Source: JBMNKL01 sp050952225
Lineage (GTDB): Bacteria > Bacillota > Clostridia > Acetivibrionales > DTU013
Reading direction: 5' to 3'
Length of the DNA stretch: 64,000 nucleotides
Assembly: GCA_050952225.1 (NCBI GenBank)
Contig: JBMNKL010000002.1
Location: 124,001 to 188,000 of the forward strand
The position numbers and the translations under genes are program-made. Position 1 is the stretch's first letter. Each line of letters opens with the position of its first letter. Under the pieces are notes generated by a model. It saw only the letters and a program-made list of their open reading frames with translations, was not told the origin of the DNA and did no database searches. Shown piece by piece: positions 19,187-27,736 of this stretch.

Positions 19187-19296
19187 GTATAATCTTCCGC
19201 TTGCGTCCCGTGGAGTAATACCCAGTGTTAGCCAAAGGAAACAGGCGCTATAGGAACATGGTACCTGTCACCTTGTCCCCCGGCGGATAGGGCAGC

Positions 19297-19776
19297 TTAA
19301 ATGTAGCATATCCTGGGCGACAATACCCCGTTTTCAATCTCTATTACCGCATATGACCCGTATTTATAACTCCTGGGTTCGCTTGTGCTTCCAGGGTTGA
19401 GGATGTAGTGCTTTCCGTTTTTTACCATATCCGGGATATGCGTATGCCCAAATAGGACTATATCCGCGTCCAGCTCCTCGGCTTTCCGGAAAAGCCTGCT
19501 ATAATCCCATTTTACCGAATACCTGTGCCCGTGCGTTATAAAAATCCTTTTCCCGCACAAGTCAAGCACCTTTTCTCCGGGAACATTATTTATCATAAAA
19601 TCGCAGTTGCCGTAAATATATTCAAATCGAATGGCTGGAAACATGCGTGACAGTTTCTGCGCATCCCTGAAATAGTCGCCGAGGTGTATGACCATATCTG
19701 TTCCACGGTTTGCTCTTATGACTTCTTCCGCCTTGCCTGTATCTCCATGCGTATCGCTTATGACCAAAATTTTCAT
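19297..19776 (-). CDS. YfcE/MJ0936-type metallophosphoesterase
   Basis: The product has 159 residues, the normal family length. The two-metal phosphoesterase motifs are present in order: DTHG (about 8-11), GDY (about 33), GNCD (about 56), ITHGH (about 80) and FGHTHIPD (about 110). It is predicted to hydrolyse phosphodiesters; the physiological substrate is unclear for this family. It follows rdgB by 98 bp in the same direction, the order of ysnA-ysnB in Bacillus. Confidence 0.9.
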   Translation of the reverse strand: MKILVISDTHGDTGKAEEVIRANRGTDMVIHLGDYFRDAQKLSRMFPAIRFEYIYGNCDFMINNVPGEKVLDLCGKRIFITHGHRYSVKWDYSRLFRKAEELDADIVLFGHTHIPDMVKNGKHYILNPGSTSEPRSYKYGSYAVIEIENGVLSPRICYI

Positions 19777-19874
19777 AAAATGATTAACCCTATTGCAAAA
19801 TCAAGTTAATTAATAAATCGTTATTAAATCAAATATTAAATCAGTAGTTAAAGCAGTTGTCAAGTCTTATCAGC

Positions 19875-20522
19875 TCAGTTGCCGGCAATTTCATCATCCC
19901 ATGCCTGTTTCAGTTTCTCCAGCAGTTTTCTCATTGCAATGCCCCTGTGGCTTATACTGTTTTTCAAATGCGGGTCCATCTGGGCCGCCGTCATGCCATA
20001 CCCGGGAAAATAAAACAACGGATCATATCCAAACCCGTTGTTGCCTTCAGGTTTCATTGCAATATAACCTTCGCATACTCCCCTGACAGTCATGCTTCTG
20101 CCACTTGGAAATACAACCGCTATAACGCATACGTACCTTGCGGTCCTTTTTTCTTCCGGCACGCCTGCCAGGGCGTCAAGCAGCTTTTTATTGTTTTCCC
20201 CGTCCGTAGCTCCCATGCCTGCAAACCTTGCTGAATAAACCCCCGGAGCGCCGCCAAGGAAGTCCACTTCCAGCCCGGAATCGTCCGCTATTACGGTTTC
20301 CCCGGTCGCCTTCCAGACGCTTCTCGCTTTAATCATGGCGTTTTCTTCAAACGTGCTTCCGCTTTCCGCGATATCGTCCGTTATGCCTGCATCCGCCATG
20401 GAAATTACGTCGCAGGGAAACCGGGCAAGCAATTGTCTCATTTCCTCGAGCTTGCCCTTGTTTCTTGTCGCTATGATAATCCGCCTGGACTTCAAACCCC
20501 GTTTTATATCATTCTCTCTCAA
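19875..20522 (-). CDS. rdgB: XTP/dITP diphosphatase (HAM1/RdgB family)
   Basis: The product has 215 residues. It hydrolyses non-canonical purine nucleotides such as dITP and XTP to monophosphates, keeping them out of DNA and RNA. Family motifs are present: IIATRNKGKLEE (about 15-26), the ADDSGLEV catalytic segment (about 78), the GGAPGVYSAR loop, and FGYDPLF with the C-terminal SHRG. The first about 12 residues extend beyond the usual start, so translation may begin slightly later. It lies between the gerM-like gene and the phosphodiesterase gene. Confidence 0.95.
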   Translation of the reverse strand: MRENDIKRGLKSRRIIIATRNKGKLEEMRQLLARFPCDVISMADAGITDDIAESGSTFEENAMIKARSVWKATGETVIADDSGLEVDFLGGAPGVYSARFAGMGATDGENNKKLLDALAGVPEEKRTARYVCVIAVVFPSGRSMTVRGVCEGYIAMKPEGNNGFGYDPLFYFPGYGMTAAQMDPHLKNSISHRGIAMRKLLEKLKQAWDDEIAGN

Positions 20523-20570
20523 TATTAAGCATCCTTATCCGGTTTTGATTTATTATTCAGGCCTTTGCCT

Positions 20571-21899
20571 TTACTGCCTGTCAATAACATCATTGATAAC
20601 GGCCGGCACCAGGATACCCCCGGATATATCCGTTCCTTCGGGCAATTCTGTCTCATGGCCGTCTACCATGATCTTTATCTTCCTGACATCCTTGCACTGT
20701 CTCAAGGTATAAGCCAACTGCTTCAGGATATGTTCTTCCCTTGCGCTTCCCCCGTAGTTCAGAAACTCGCTGCTTATATTTAATATTATAGTGCCGTTGT
20801 CATAAACGCTGCTTAATAAATAAGCGCCATCCGGCATTTCGCTGTATAGCCCGTCCCCGGCTTTGGTATAAAGAAGCTGCTTCACCAGCAGTTCAGGTAA
20901 ATTGGTTATCCTGTAATTGCTCGGTACCGAAACCGGGACAGGATACGTAAAGCCGGTGTTTACCCGTTTCAACAGGTATATGTCCACTTTTCCCTCATCC
21001 GCGTAAAGCACGGAAGGGTCGGCATTAATCGCGATATCCTCCCTGCCCAGCGGGCCGGTAACGTCGGTCCCGTACTTTAGTATGCCAAGCGGATAGCCAT
21101 TTGCCAATACCTGTACCTTATCTATGGTGTCAAACTCCGTCATTGTATAAACAATCGAAGTTATAATGTTTCTTTCAGATTCCGGGCTGCCATAATCCAG
21201 TATACGCCTGTTGAAATCAATCACCGCAATACCGTCTCTCACATCGATGCCGAGTATTTCGGTGCCAGCCGGTATAACCGGGCAAACGCCGTAATATGCC
21301 AGCTCTTCACGCACCAGCGCATTGTCGATGGCAAGGCTCACCGCCGCCCTTGCCACACCTGGTTGGGGCTTAATCCAGCGCGTCATGGGTATGATACACC
21401 CTCCGCCGTCCTGGTAATATACCGTAACAGGCCTCCTTGGCTCTGTAAAGGAAATATTGCTGCCGCTGCCCGGATCAAAGCCTGCTGGCGGTTCCTGCAA
21501 TGAGGCGCCTGCCACTCCCTTTCCGGTATCGGTTTGTACGCTGCTGCTGTCACCTGCTTTCCCGTCAATATCACCCATGGCTTCCTTATCAGCCTTGCCG
21601 TACGGGTCCGGAAAGCCATCTGGATTCACGTCGTCTAAACCGTTTATGCCCGTTCCGCCCGCATAGTCTTTTACATCGTTTCGCCAGCCTCCGCCCGCCG
21701 TACCGTCCAAACCGCTTTTCACGCCGTAGTTTTCGTCTTCACCCGGATTTCCCGCATTTTCGCTTTGCGGGACATATATCATATCCTGATCTTCGGCAAT
21801 TGCCGATGGTTCGTTGCGGGACCCGCCCCAAAAAGGAAGCGAACACGCAGAAAGCATGAGGACCTGTATTGCCAGCAGTACCACCATATACTTTTTCAT
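20571..21899 (-). CDS. gerM: GerMN-domain lipoprotein (GerM-like, sporulation/germination)
   Basis: The product has 442 residues with lipobox LSAC (Cys about 19). A Gly/Asp-rich, low-complexity linker spans about 25-150. Two GerMN domains follow (about 155-290 and about 300-430), each with the NIITSIVYTMTEF- or HILKQLAYTLRQC-type helix and a KVQVLANG or KIKIMVDG strand. Bacillus GerM is needed for sporulation and spore germination and has the same two-domain layout. The neighbours (AMIN amidase upstream, rdgB and phosphodiesterase downstream) match the conserved gerM region, except that rph is absent. Confidence 0.88.
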   Translation of the reverse strand: MKKYMVVLLAIQVLMLSACSLPFWGGSRNEPSAIAEDQDMIYVPQSENAGNPGEDENYGVKSGLDGTAGGGWRNDVKDYAGGTGINGLDDVNPDGFPDPYGKADKEAMGDIDGKAGDSSSVQTDTGKGVAGASLQEPPAGFDPGSGSNISFTEPRRPVTVYYQDGGGCIIPMTRWIKPQPGVARAAVSLAIDNALVREELAYYGVCPVIPAGTEILGIDVRDGIAVIDFNRRILDYGSPESERNIITSIVYTMTEFDTIDKVQVLANGYPLGILKYGTDVTGPLGREDIAINADPSVLYADEGKVDIYLLKRVNTGFTYPVPVSVPSNYRITNLPELLVKQLLYTKAGDGLYSEMPDGAYLLSSVYDNGTIILNISSEFLNYGGSAREEHILKQLAYTLRQCKDVRKIKIMVDGHETELPEGTDISGGILVPAVINDVIDRQ

Positions 21900-22188
21900 A
21901 ATTGCCCTCCATAATTATTTCATTATTATGGTAATTATGGACAATTCAAAAAGTTTTTAGTATTTCCCGCTGAAATAATATTATTTTTTTACTCAATTTT
22001 CGATCCAGGCCCGGTTAACTAATTCACTTTTTCCAGCATAAATTACAATACAACAATTTATGATATCACAAGCAGCCGGCAAATAATATCAGCAGAATCC
22101 ATAAATTCCGGCACTGATTCCTGTATCTGTTGCCATTGCCGAAACACTGCCTGATACCATGCGTACTTAAGGCATGCTGCAAAGCTTT

Positions 22189-23859
22189 TCAACTTACTCT
22201 CTCGAGGGCTTCGATTACGGAAGCACACAGGGCCTGCGCCGCTTTCTGCCTGAAAGACTCCTTCATAAGGTTCGCCCTGTCCGAACTGTTTGTCAAAAAA
22301 GCTATCTCGGCCAAAGCAGCGGGCATTGTTGTCTCCCTCAGCACTATAAGGTCAGGCCTTGACCTGGTATTTTTATTTTCCGTTTTCAATGCCGAAAGCA
22401 GGTTTTTCTGCACTATTTCCGCAAAATCCTTTCCGACAAAGCCTTTCGCGGAAGACGGGCAATACAGCGTCATGGTGCCCTTTGTGCTTTTTTTGTTTGT
22501 GGCATTGATATGTATGCTGAGATACAGGGCAGCGTTTAGTTTATTTGCAATATAAGCCCTTTCATAATTATCGATATTGCTGTCGTCATTCCTGAGCAAA
22601 TACGTAGTTACGCCTTCCTTCCTGAGCAATTCTTCCAGCCTTTTTGCGATATCAAAATTTAAATTCTTCTCCTCAATTTCACCATACTTGGCCCCGATTG
22701 CCGTCCCTCCGTGCCCGGGGTCAATCACAACTGTCTTTTTCCCGGTATCAGGCTTTAAAACGGTAATTGCCGTTGTCCCGGATTCCCTCGTATATACCAG
22801 GTATGAGTTTTTCGATGTGCCTGTAAGGACCAGCATGGTTGTTTCAGTTTCCTTGTCGTTCCTTACCTCTATGGATTTAAGAAAAGAATCGTTAATATCC
22901 AGCACGCCTTCCCCCAAATCAGCCTGACAGCTGGGAAACGCTATGGAGTATATTTTCCCTGAATCATCGCAGCCCTCTGTATAGAGAGGTTTCAAATCTC
23001 TATCGCCTTCCGTCAGCTTCGCGCCCTCAAGCTCAAAGTATACCCTGTCCCCGTTGTTATGGTAAGTTATATTCCTAAAAGAAGGGCGGCGCAATGTCAT
23101 GACCAGTTCATTCCCGTTTTTCGAAAAAGCGTACTGGTATTGGGCTTTTGTTTCAATTGTTATCTCGGCTCCGGATTTGCCGGCCTTTTTATAACTTATG
23201 GATTTGACCTGCGAACCGTCTATATCGGCTTGTTTCGGGGTGCTTATAATCCCTGCATCCGGGATGGTGATTACAAGCCTCTCGGGATCAGTCAGCCTGG
23301 AGACGCGGTATCCCTCATGCCTGACAAGCGACAGGGAAACCTTTTCCGCCTCTTCACCTGTCTCGTCCAATTTGGCCGGCATGCATTTTATCCAAAAATC
23401 CCCGGTAAAAATGATGGCGTTCTGTGGATCCGGTTTTTCCGACTTTTCCGGCTTTTGTTCAACATAAACGATCAATCCCTCATCTGCGCTTACAATGGTA
23501 TAGTCATATCCTTCCTTTACATCCAGGACCACCCTGGCGGTAGTTTTAGTGAACTGCGCGTATCTTACCCGTTCGACCACCTTGCCGCCCGCCTGCAAAA
23601 TACCCATTCCTTTTGGAACGGCGACATTTCTCAAATCAATTACTATCCTGAACGGATCGGATAATTCCATGCAGCTGTACTCGGAATAGCCGCTGACTTT
23701 CACGTAAACTATCTCGCGAAAGCCCTCCTTTTCGTACCGTATCTCCTTCAGCTCGCCCGGCAAGCCGCCGGCAGCAGCCTTTCCGTTGGCGTATGAGACC
23801 GAATTTGCGAATGAGACAAAAAGAATAACTGCCAGAATAGATGCTAAGAATTTTTTCAT
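22189..23859 (-). CDS. N-acetylmuramoyl-L-alanine amidase with AMIN domains
   Basis: The product has 556 residues. A signal peptide (1-25) precedes two AMIN-type beta regions (about 35-130 and 150-270), which target such enzymes to the envelope. A C-terminal amidase_3 domain (about 375-556) carries zinc ligands in IDPGHGG, EIEEKNLN and SIHINA, and the catalytic Glu in AALAEIAFL. It cleaves the bond between MurNAc and L-Ala. It is the first of a leftward group with gerM-like, rdgB and the phosphodiesterase, after a 289-bp gap downstream with no clear feature. Vegetative or spore-cortex use cannot be decided. Confidence 0.93.
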   Translation of the reverse strand: MKKFLASILAVILFVSFANSVSYANGKAAAGGLPGELKEIRYEKEGFREIVYVKVSGYSEYSCMELSDPFRIVIDLRNVAVPKGMGILQAGGKVVERVRYAQFTKTTARVVLDVKEGYDYTIVSADEGLIVYVEQKPEKSEKPDPQNAIIFTGDFWIKCMPAKLDETGEEAEKVSLSLVRHEGYRVSRLTDPERLVITIPDAGIISTPKQADIDGSQVKSISYKKAGKSGAEITIETKAQYQYAFSKNGNELVMTLRRPSFRNITYHNNGDRVYFELEGAKLTEGDRDLKPLYTEGCDDSGKIYSIAFPSCQADLGEGVLDINDSFLKSIEVRNDKETETTMLVLTGTSKNSYLVYTRESGTTAITVLKPDTGKKTVVIDPGHGGTAIGAKYGEIEEKNLNFDIAKRLEELLRKEGVTTYLLRNDDSNIDNYERAYIANKLNAALYLSIHINATNKKSTKGTMTLYCPSSAKGFVGKDFAEIVQKNLLSALKTENKNTRSRPDLIVLRETTMPAALAEIAFLTNSSDRANLMKESFRQKAAQALCASVIEALERVS

Positions 23860-24002
23860 TGCGACACCCCGCTGAACTTATCTTTAGGTAATATTCTATA
23901 ACACTATTCGACAGTAAGCGTGATTATCCTACGATATTAATCATATTTTAACTTTATTGTAATATGATTTTTAATTTAGGCTAAAAAATGGGCGCCGGCT
24001 GC

Positions 24003-24524
24003 TCATTCAGCCGCTTCGCCCAGGGAGACTATACAGCCGCAATATCTTTGGCGGTAAAGCCCGAGCTCCCTGGCTTCTTGCTGCCCGCGCCTGAACCCGG
24101 GACGAAAATCCCTGTAATAGAAATTGACTCCATAAAGGCCGGCAAATTTCTCACCCAGTTGCTTTATAAGATCATGCTGCTGGTACGGGCTTACCAGGAG
24201 TGAAGTGGTGAAAGCGTCATAGCCGCCTTCCGCAGCCAGCATTGCAATTCTTTCCATCCTGACAGAATAGCACATGGCACACCTGGTATCGCCGGGACCC
24301 TCAAAGTTTTCCCAGTCCGGCTGCCTGAAGTCATCGAAATACTTTACCTTAATGCCTTTTATATCTGCAAATCTCTTTACTGTATCCCTTCTCCGTTCAA
24401 ATTCTTCAATCGGGTGTATATTCGGGTTGAAAAACACGCCGACCGGCTCTATGCCCTCCATCCGCAGTACGGACAGGGGGTAAGCCGAGCATGGCGCGCA
24501 GCACATATGCATCAGCAATCGCAC
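24003..24524 (-). CDS. queH: Epoxyqueuosine reductase QueH (DUF208)
   Basis: The product has 173 residues. It carries out the last step of queuosine synthesis in tRNA, reducing epoxyqueuosine. Conserved cysteines are visible: MHMCCAPCS near the N-terminus, RCAMCYSVRM near 85, and RYCGCIVS near the C-terminus. These would hold the iron-sulfur and metal site. The start ATG shares one base with the ruvB stop at 24524, so it is coupled to ruvB. Confidence 0.93.
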   Translation of the reverse strand: MRLLMHMCCAPCSAYPLSVLRMEGIEPVGVFFNPNIHPIEEFERRRDTVKRFADIKGIKVKYFDDFRQPDWENFEGPGDTRCAMCYSVRMERIAMLAAEGGYDAFTTSLLVSPYQQHDLIKQLGEKFAGLYGVNFYYRDFRPGFRRGQQEARELGLYRQRYCGCIVSLGEAAE

Positions 24525-25552
24525 TAAATCTTCATCTCCTCTTGTTTATACCTGTCACCCTTCACTTTTATGCCCAGGTGTTCGTATGCCAGTCTTGTCG
24601 TCATCCTTCCCCTTGGCGTTTTCTTAATAAAACCAAGCTGTAAAAGGTACGGCTCGTAAACATCTTCAATAGTATCCGGCTCTTCTCCTATGCATGCTGC
24701 CAGCGTGTCCAGCCCGACCGGGCCGCCGTTGAACTTCTCTATTATGCTGGTCAGCATATTCCTGTCCGTAATATCAAGGCCTATATCATCTATCTCAAGG
24801 GCACTTAAAGCCATTGCCACCACATCCTGGTCAATGGCGCCGTCAGCCTTTACCTGTGCAAAATCCCTGACCCTTTTCAGCAGCCTGTTTGCCACCCTGG
24901 GCGTCCCTCTCGACCGTTTAGCTATCTCCATTGCTCCCTTGTCATCTATTTCTATTTTGAGTATAACGGCGGAACGCTTTACTATCTGCATTAACTCATC
25001 AACACTGTACATATCCAGGCGGCTTATGACACCGAACCTGTCTCTCAGGGGCGAGGTCAGCAGCCCTGCCCTGGTAGTGGCGCCAATCAGCGTAAACTCG
25101 GGCAGGTCAAGCCTGATTGAGCGGGCGCTGGGCCCTTTCCCTATAATGATATCAAGCGCGTAATCTTCCATGGCCGGATAGAGTATTTCCTCAACCGCCC
25201 TGTTAAGCCTGTGTATTTCATCTATAAAAAGGACGTCATAATTTCCCAGGTTTGTCAAAATAGCAGCAAGGTCGCCGGGCTTCTCGATGGCCGGCCCTGA
25301 TGTTATACGCAGGTTTACGCCCAGCTCGGACGCAATAATCCCGGCAAGCGTGGTTTTCCCGAGCCCGGGTGGTCCATAAAGCAATACATGGTCCAGGGCT
25401 TCTTTGCGCTTTTTTGCAGCTTCAATAAAAACATTCAGGTTTTCCTTAACCTTGGTTTGACCGACAAATTCGCTGAACTTCCTTGGCCTGAGGCTTGTCT
25501 CATCAATATCCTCGCTTACCGCCTTCGTCTCGATTAACCTTTCGTCATCCAT
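24524..25552 (-). CDS. ruvB: Holliday junction branch-migration helicase RuvB
   Basis: The product has 342 residues, the normal length. This AAA+ motor drives branch migration with RuvA. Walker A GPPGLGKTT lies near 60, Walker B LFIDEIHRL near 108, sensor GATTRAGLL near 160, the arginine-finger region after SPLRDRFG, and a C-terminal winged helix (about 260-335, GLDTLAACIGEE). The start follows GGGGGAT. The gene is 66 bp after ruvA. Confidence 0.98.
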   Translation of the reverse strand: MDDERLIETKAVSEDIDETSLRPRKFSEFVGQTKVKENLNVFIEAAKKRKEALDHVLLYGPPGLGKTTLAGIIASELGVNLRITSGPAIEKPGDLAAILTNLGNYDVLFIDEIHRLNRAVEEILYPAMEDYALDIIIGKGPSARSIRLDLPEFTLIGATTRAGLLTSPLRDRFGVISRLDMYSVDELMQIVKRSAVILKIEIDDKGAMEIAKRSRGTPRVANRLLKRVRDFAQVKADGAIDQDVVAMALSALEIDDIGLDITDRNMLTSIIEKFNGGPVGLDTLAACIGEEPDTIEDVYEPYLLQLGFIKKTPRGRMTTRLAYEHLGIKVKGDRYKQEEMKI

Positions 25553-25618
25553 TTATTCATCCCCCGCGAAAAATATACTACTGCGCAGCCAGGCCGACCG
25601 GCCAACGCTAATTCTAAT

Positions 25619-26224
25619 TTATCTGATGAGGCTTTTCAGAGCGTTTTTAACAACCGTTTCGGTATCTGAATCTTCCGAATAGACCGAAGCAACCGCACGG
25701 CTTGCTTCCGCCCGGGTGTATCCCAGCACGATAAGCGCGCTGACCGCTTCTGATATCCGCGAGCTTCCCGGCTGCACGTCTGCTTTTTCAAAACCGTCTT
25801 TCACGGCGGTGGCTAATTGCTCCTTTTTTATCTTGTCCTTAAGCTCAAGGATGATGCGCTGTGCGAGCTTTTTGCCTATTCCCTGCGCCCTGGTAAGGGT
25901 CTTTGCGTCGTCGGTTATTACTGCAAGCCCGAACCTGGACGGCGCAACCGCCGAAATAAGCGATAAAGCCGCCTTGGGTCCTACGCCGGATACGGTCAGC
26001 AGCATTTCGAACATGTTTAGTTCTTCCTGGGTGGCAAATCCGTACAGGCTCATTATATCTTCCCTGACATAAAGATGCGTAAATATTTTAAAATCGCTCC
26101 CAGGCTGTCCGGCCGCCTCAAGCGTGGAAAGCGGCACATTGACCCTGTAGCCTATTCCGCCGGCTTCGATAATAATATAGTCGCTGCCCCTGGCTTCAAG
26201 CTTCCCCTTTATGTATGCATACAT
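25619..26224 (-). CDS. ruvA: Holliday junction DNA-binding protein RuvA
   Basis: The product has 201 residues. An N-terminal OB fold (MYAYIKGKLEARGSDYIIIE) is followed by helix-hairpin-helix motifs (MLLTVSGVGPKAALSLIS about 74-91, and RAQGIGKKLAQRIILELK about 110-127), a flexible linker and the small domain that contacts RuvB (about 150-200). It binds the four-way junction as a tetramer. The start follows GGAGG. It lies about 30 bp after ruvC. Confidence 0.98.
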   Translation of the reverse strand: MYAYIKGKLEARGSDYIIIEAGGIGYRVNVPLSTLEAAGQPGSDFKIFTHLYVREDIMSLYGFATQEELNMFEMLLTVSGVGPKAALSLISAVAPSRFGLAVITDDAKTLTRAQGIGKKLAQRIILELKDKIKKEQLATAVKDGFEKADVQPGSSRISEAVSALIVLGYTRAEASRAVASVYSEDSDTETVVKNALKSLIR

Positions 26225-26255
26225 GTTGTACCTCCGGTATTTGTTTCTGCGGGGC

Positions 26256-26747
26256 TTACCTCATTCCCAGTCCCGAAAGTTTGAAGGAATTGCCGTGGCA
26301 TATGGCAATCGCGAGCGCATCAGCCGCATCGTCAGGCCTGGGTATATCGGGCAAGTTCAGGATTACTTTTACCATCTGCTGGACTTGCTGCTTTTCAGCC
26401 CTGCCATAACCCACCACGGCCTGCTTTACCTGCAGCGGAGTGTACTCAAAAACCTCCGAGCCCGACCTCGCAGCCGCAGCCAGCGCTATGCCCCTTCCAT
26501 GTGCCGCCGTGATCGCTGTTTTAATATTCTTGCTGAAAAAAAGCTCTTCTACGGATATCGCGTCCGGATTGTACCTGGCTATAACAGCGGATATCCCTTC
26601 GTCCAGCTTAAGGAGCCTTTGCGCAAACGGCTCACCCGCTTCCGTCGTCACTACCCCGTAATCAAGAAGCGAAAATTTGTTCCCTTCATATTTTACTATA
26701 CCATACCCCGTTGTTGCAAACCCGGGGTCAATCCCCATAATTACCAT
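26256..26747 (-). CDS. ruvC: Holliday junction resolvase RuvC
   Basis: The product has 163 residues from the ATG at 26747, chosen because AGGAGG lies 6 bases upstream and IMGIDPG then begins at the usual position. Catalytic acids are recognisable: Asp in GIDPGFATTG, Glu in ISVEELFF, and the C-terminal Asp pair in PDDAADALAIA. It is the first gene of ruvC-ruvA-ruvB-queH. Confidence 0.97.
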   Translation of the reverse strand: MVIMGIDPGFATTGYGIVKYEGNKFSLLDYGVVTTEAGEPFAQRLLKLDEGISAVIARYNPDAISVEELFFSKNIKTAITAAHGRGIALAAAARSGSEVFEYTPLQVKQAVVGYGRAEKQQVQQMVKVILNLPDIPRPDDAADALAIAICHGNSFKLSGLGMR

Positions 26748-26972
26748 AGAAACCTCCTGGTTTTCTATATATAAATCTTGCGCTGCCATGACTATCCGTG
26801 CCGCCGGCACACCCCGGCAGGCATGTATCGCACTTCAGGTTTGAAATAAGCGGGCAGCTCAAACAGCGTGAAATTAAATATACCATGCTAGCATTTTAAC
26901 ATAGTTGCGGGGATATTTGAAATGAGTCTTGGAGAAAAGTTACACTGAAAAAACTATTCGACGGATAAAAAG

Positions 26973-27049
26973 GGCGGGTATGGCGGAGAGCCAAAGGGCA
27001 GGTCCGTGGTGTAAACGGACCTGCCCCCTGGCTCTCCGCCATATCCGCC
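26973..27049. repeat. 35-bp stem inverted repeat (large intergenic hairpin)
   Basis: Arms 26973-27007 and 27015-27049 are complementary over 35 bp with three differences, all A/G transitions, around a 7-base loop (GGTGTAA). It lies between the Lys-rich hypothetical gene and ruvC, just beyond the terminator at 27054-27075. It is far longer than a terminator stem needs to be. Confidence 0.85.
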
Positions 27050-27053
27050 AAAT

Positions 27054-27075
27054 AAAAAAACCCGGGTTTACCGGG
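27054..27075 (-). terminator. Rho-independent terminator of the Lys-rich hypothetical gene
   Basis: On the minus strand, CCCGG-TAAAC-CCGGG is followed by seven T residues (27054-27060), 16 bases after the stop at 27091. Confidence 0.85.
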
Positions 27076-27090
27076 CTCATGATTCTGGTA

Positions 27091-27447
27091 TTATCTTTGC
27101 TTTACCTTCTTATCATAGGCTTTGCCCAGACTATACCATGAGTCCCGTAACTTAAATCTCAATTCCTCATCCACAGTACGCTCGATAACATCGTTAAGCC
27201 TCTTTCTCATCTCAATATACTCGATCATGACAAATTCGTCCTTGGCAAGCAGCTCTTCCATGTCGTCGATCCAATTGGAAATGTTTTCTTTTCCGATAAA
27301 GTCATCTTCAGGCAATTTCTTTTTTAAGTGTGCGACAACCAGTTTTGTCGCCTTGCGCTTTACATCATTATCGGTCAGTACTTTCTTTGCTTTTTTCTTT
27401 TTCTTGACGGATGCTTCTTCTACGGTCTTTTCATCTTTTACCGCCAT
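27091..27447 (-). CDS. Lys-rich hypothetical protein
   Basis: The product has 118 residues. The N-terminus is very basic (VKKKKKAKK about 14-22) and the remainder is predicted helical and charged. No known domain is recognised. AGGAG lies 8 bases before the ATG, and a clear terminator follows, so it is a real monocistronic gene. The basic tail could bind nucleic acid, but nothing else supports that. The 289 bp upstream, to sbcC, hold no further gene that I can see. Confidence 0.75.
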   Translation of the reverse strand: MAVKDEKTVEEASVKKKKKAKKVLTDNDVKRKATKLVVAHLKKKLPEDDFIGKENISNWIDDMEELLAKDEFVMIEYIEMRKRLNDVIERTVDEELRFKLRDSWYSLGKAYDKKVKQR

Positions 27448-27736
27448 CTCATCACTCCTCTATCAAATCAATTACTTTTTTATTTTAAAAACACCCGGCA
27501 GACAATACATGGCATATTAACACTAAACGGTTTATCATAATATACGGGCTGCCGATCATGAGAAAGTTTATGGCAAATTGCCTGTATTGAGGCCTGCTAT
27601 AATAATTATATAATAATATGGTTACAAAAGCAAACTTTATACCTCTAATCACCGGCAACCGTAGATTTTCGGATACCGAACCTTCCTATGCCGTACTGCC
27701 CGCTTTCAAGCCATGGGCGGAAGTGCCGCGCAGCAA

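Noticed and set aside
24524..26747. Considered whether the ruvCAB-queH run was part of an accessory island
   Set aside because: Ordinary housekeeping synteny with intact genes and normal lengths.
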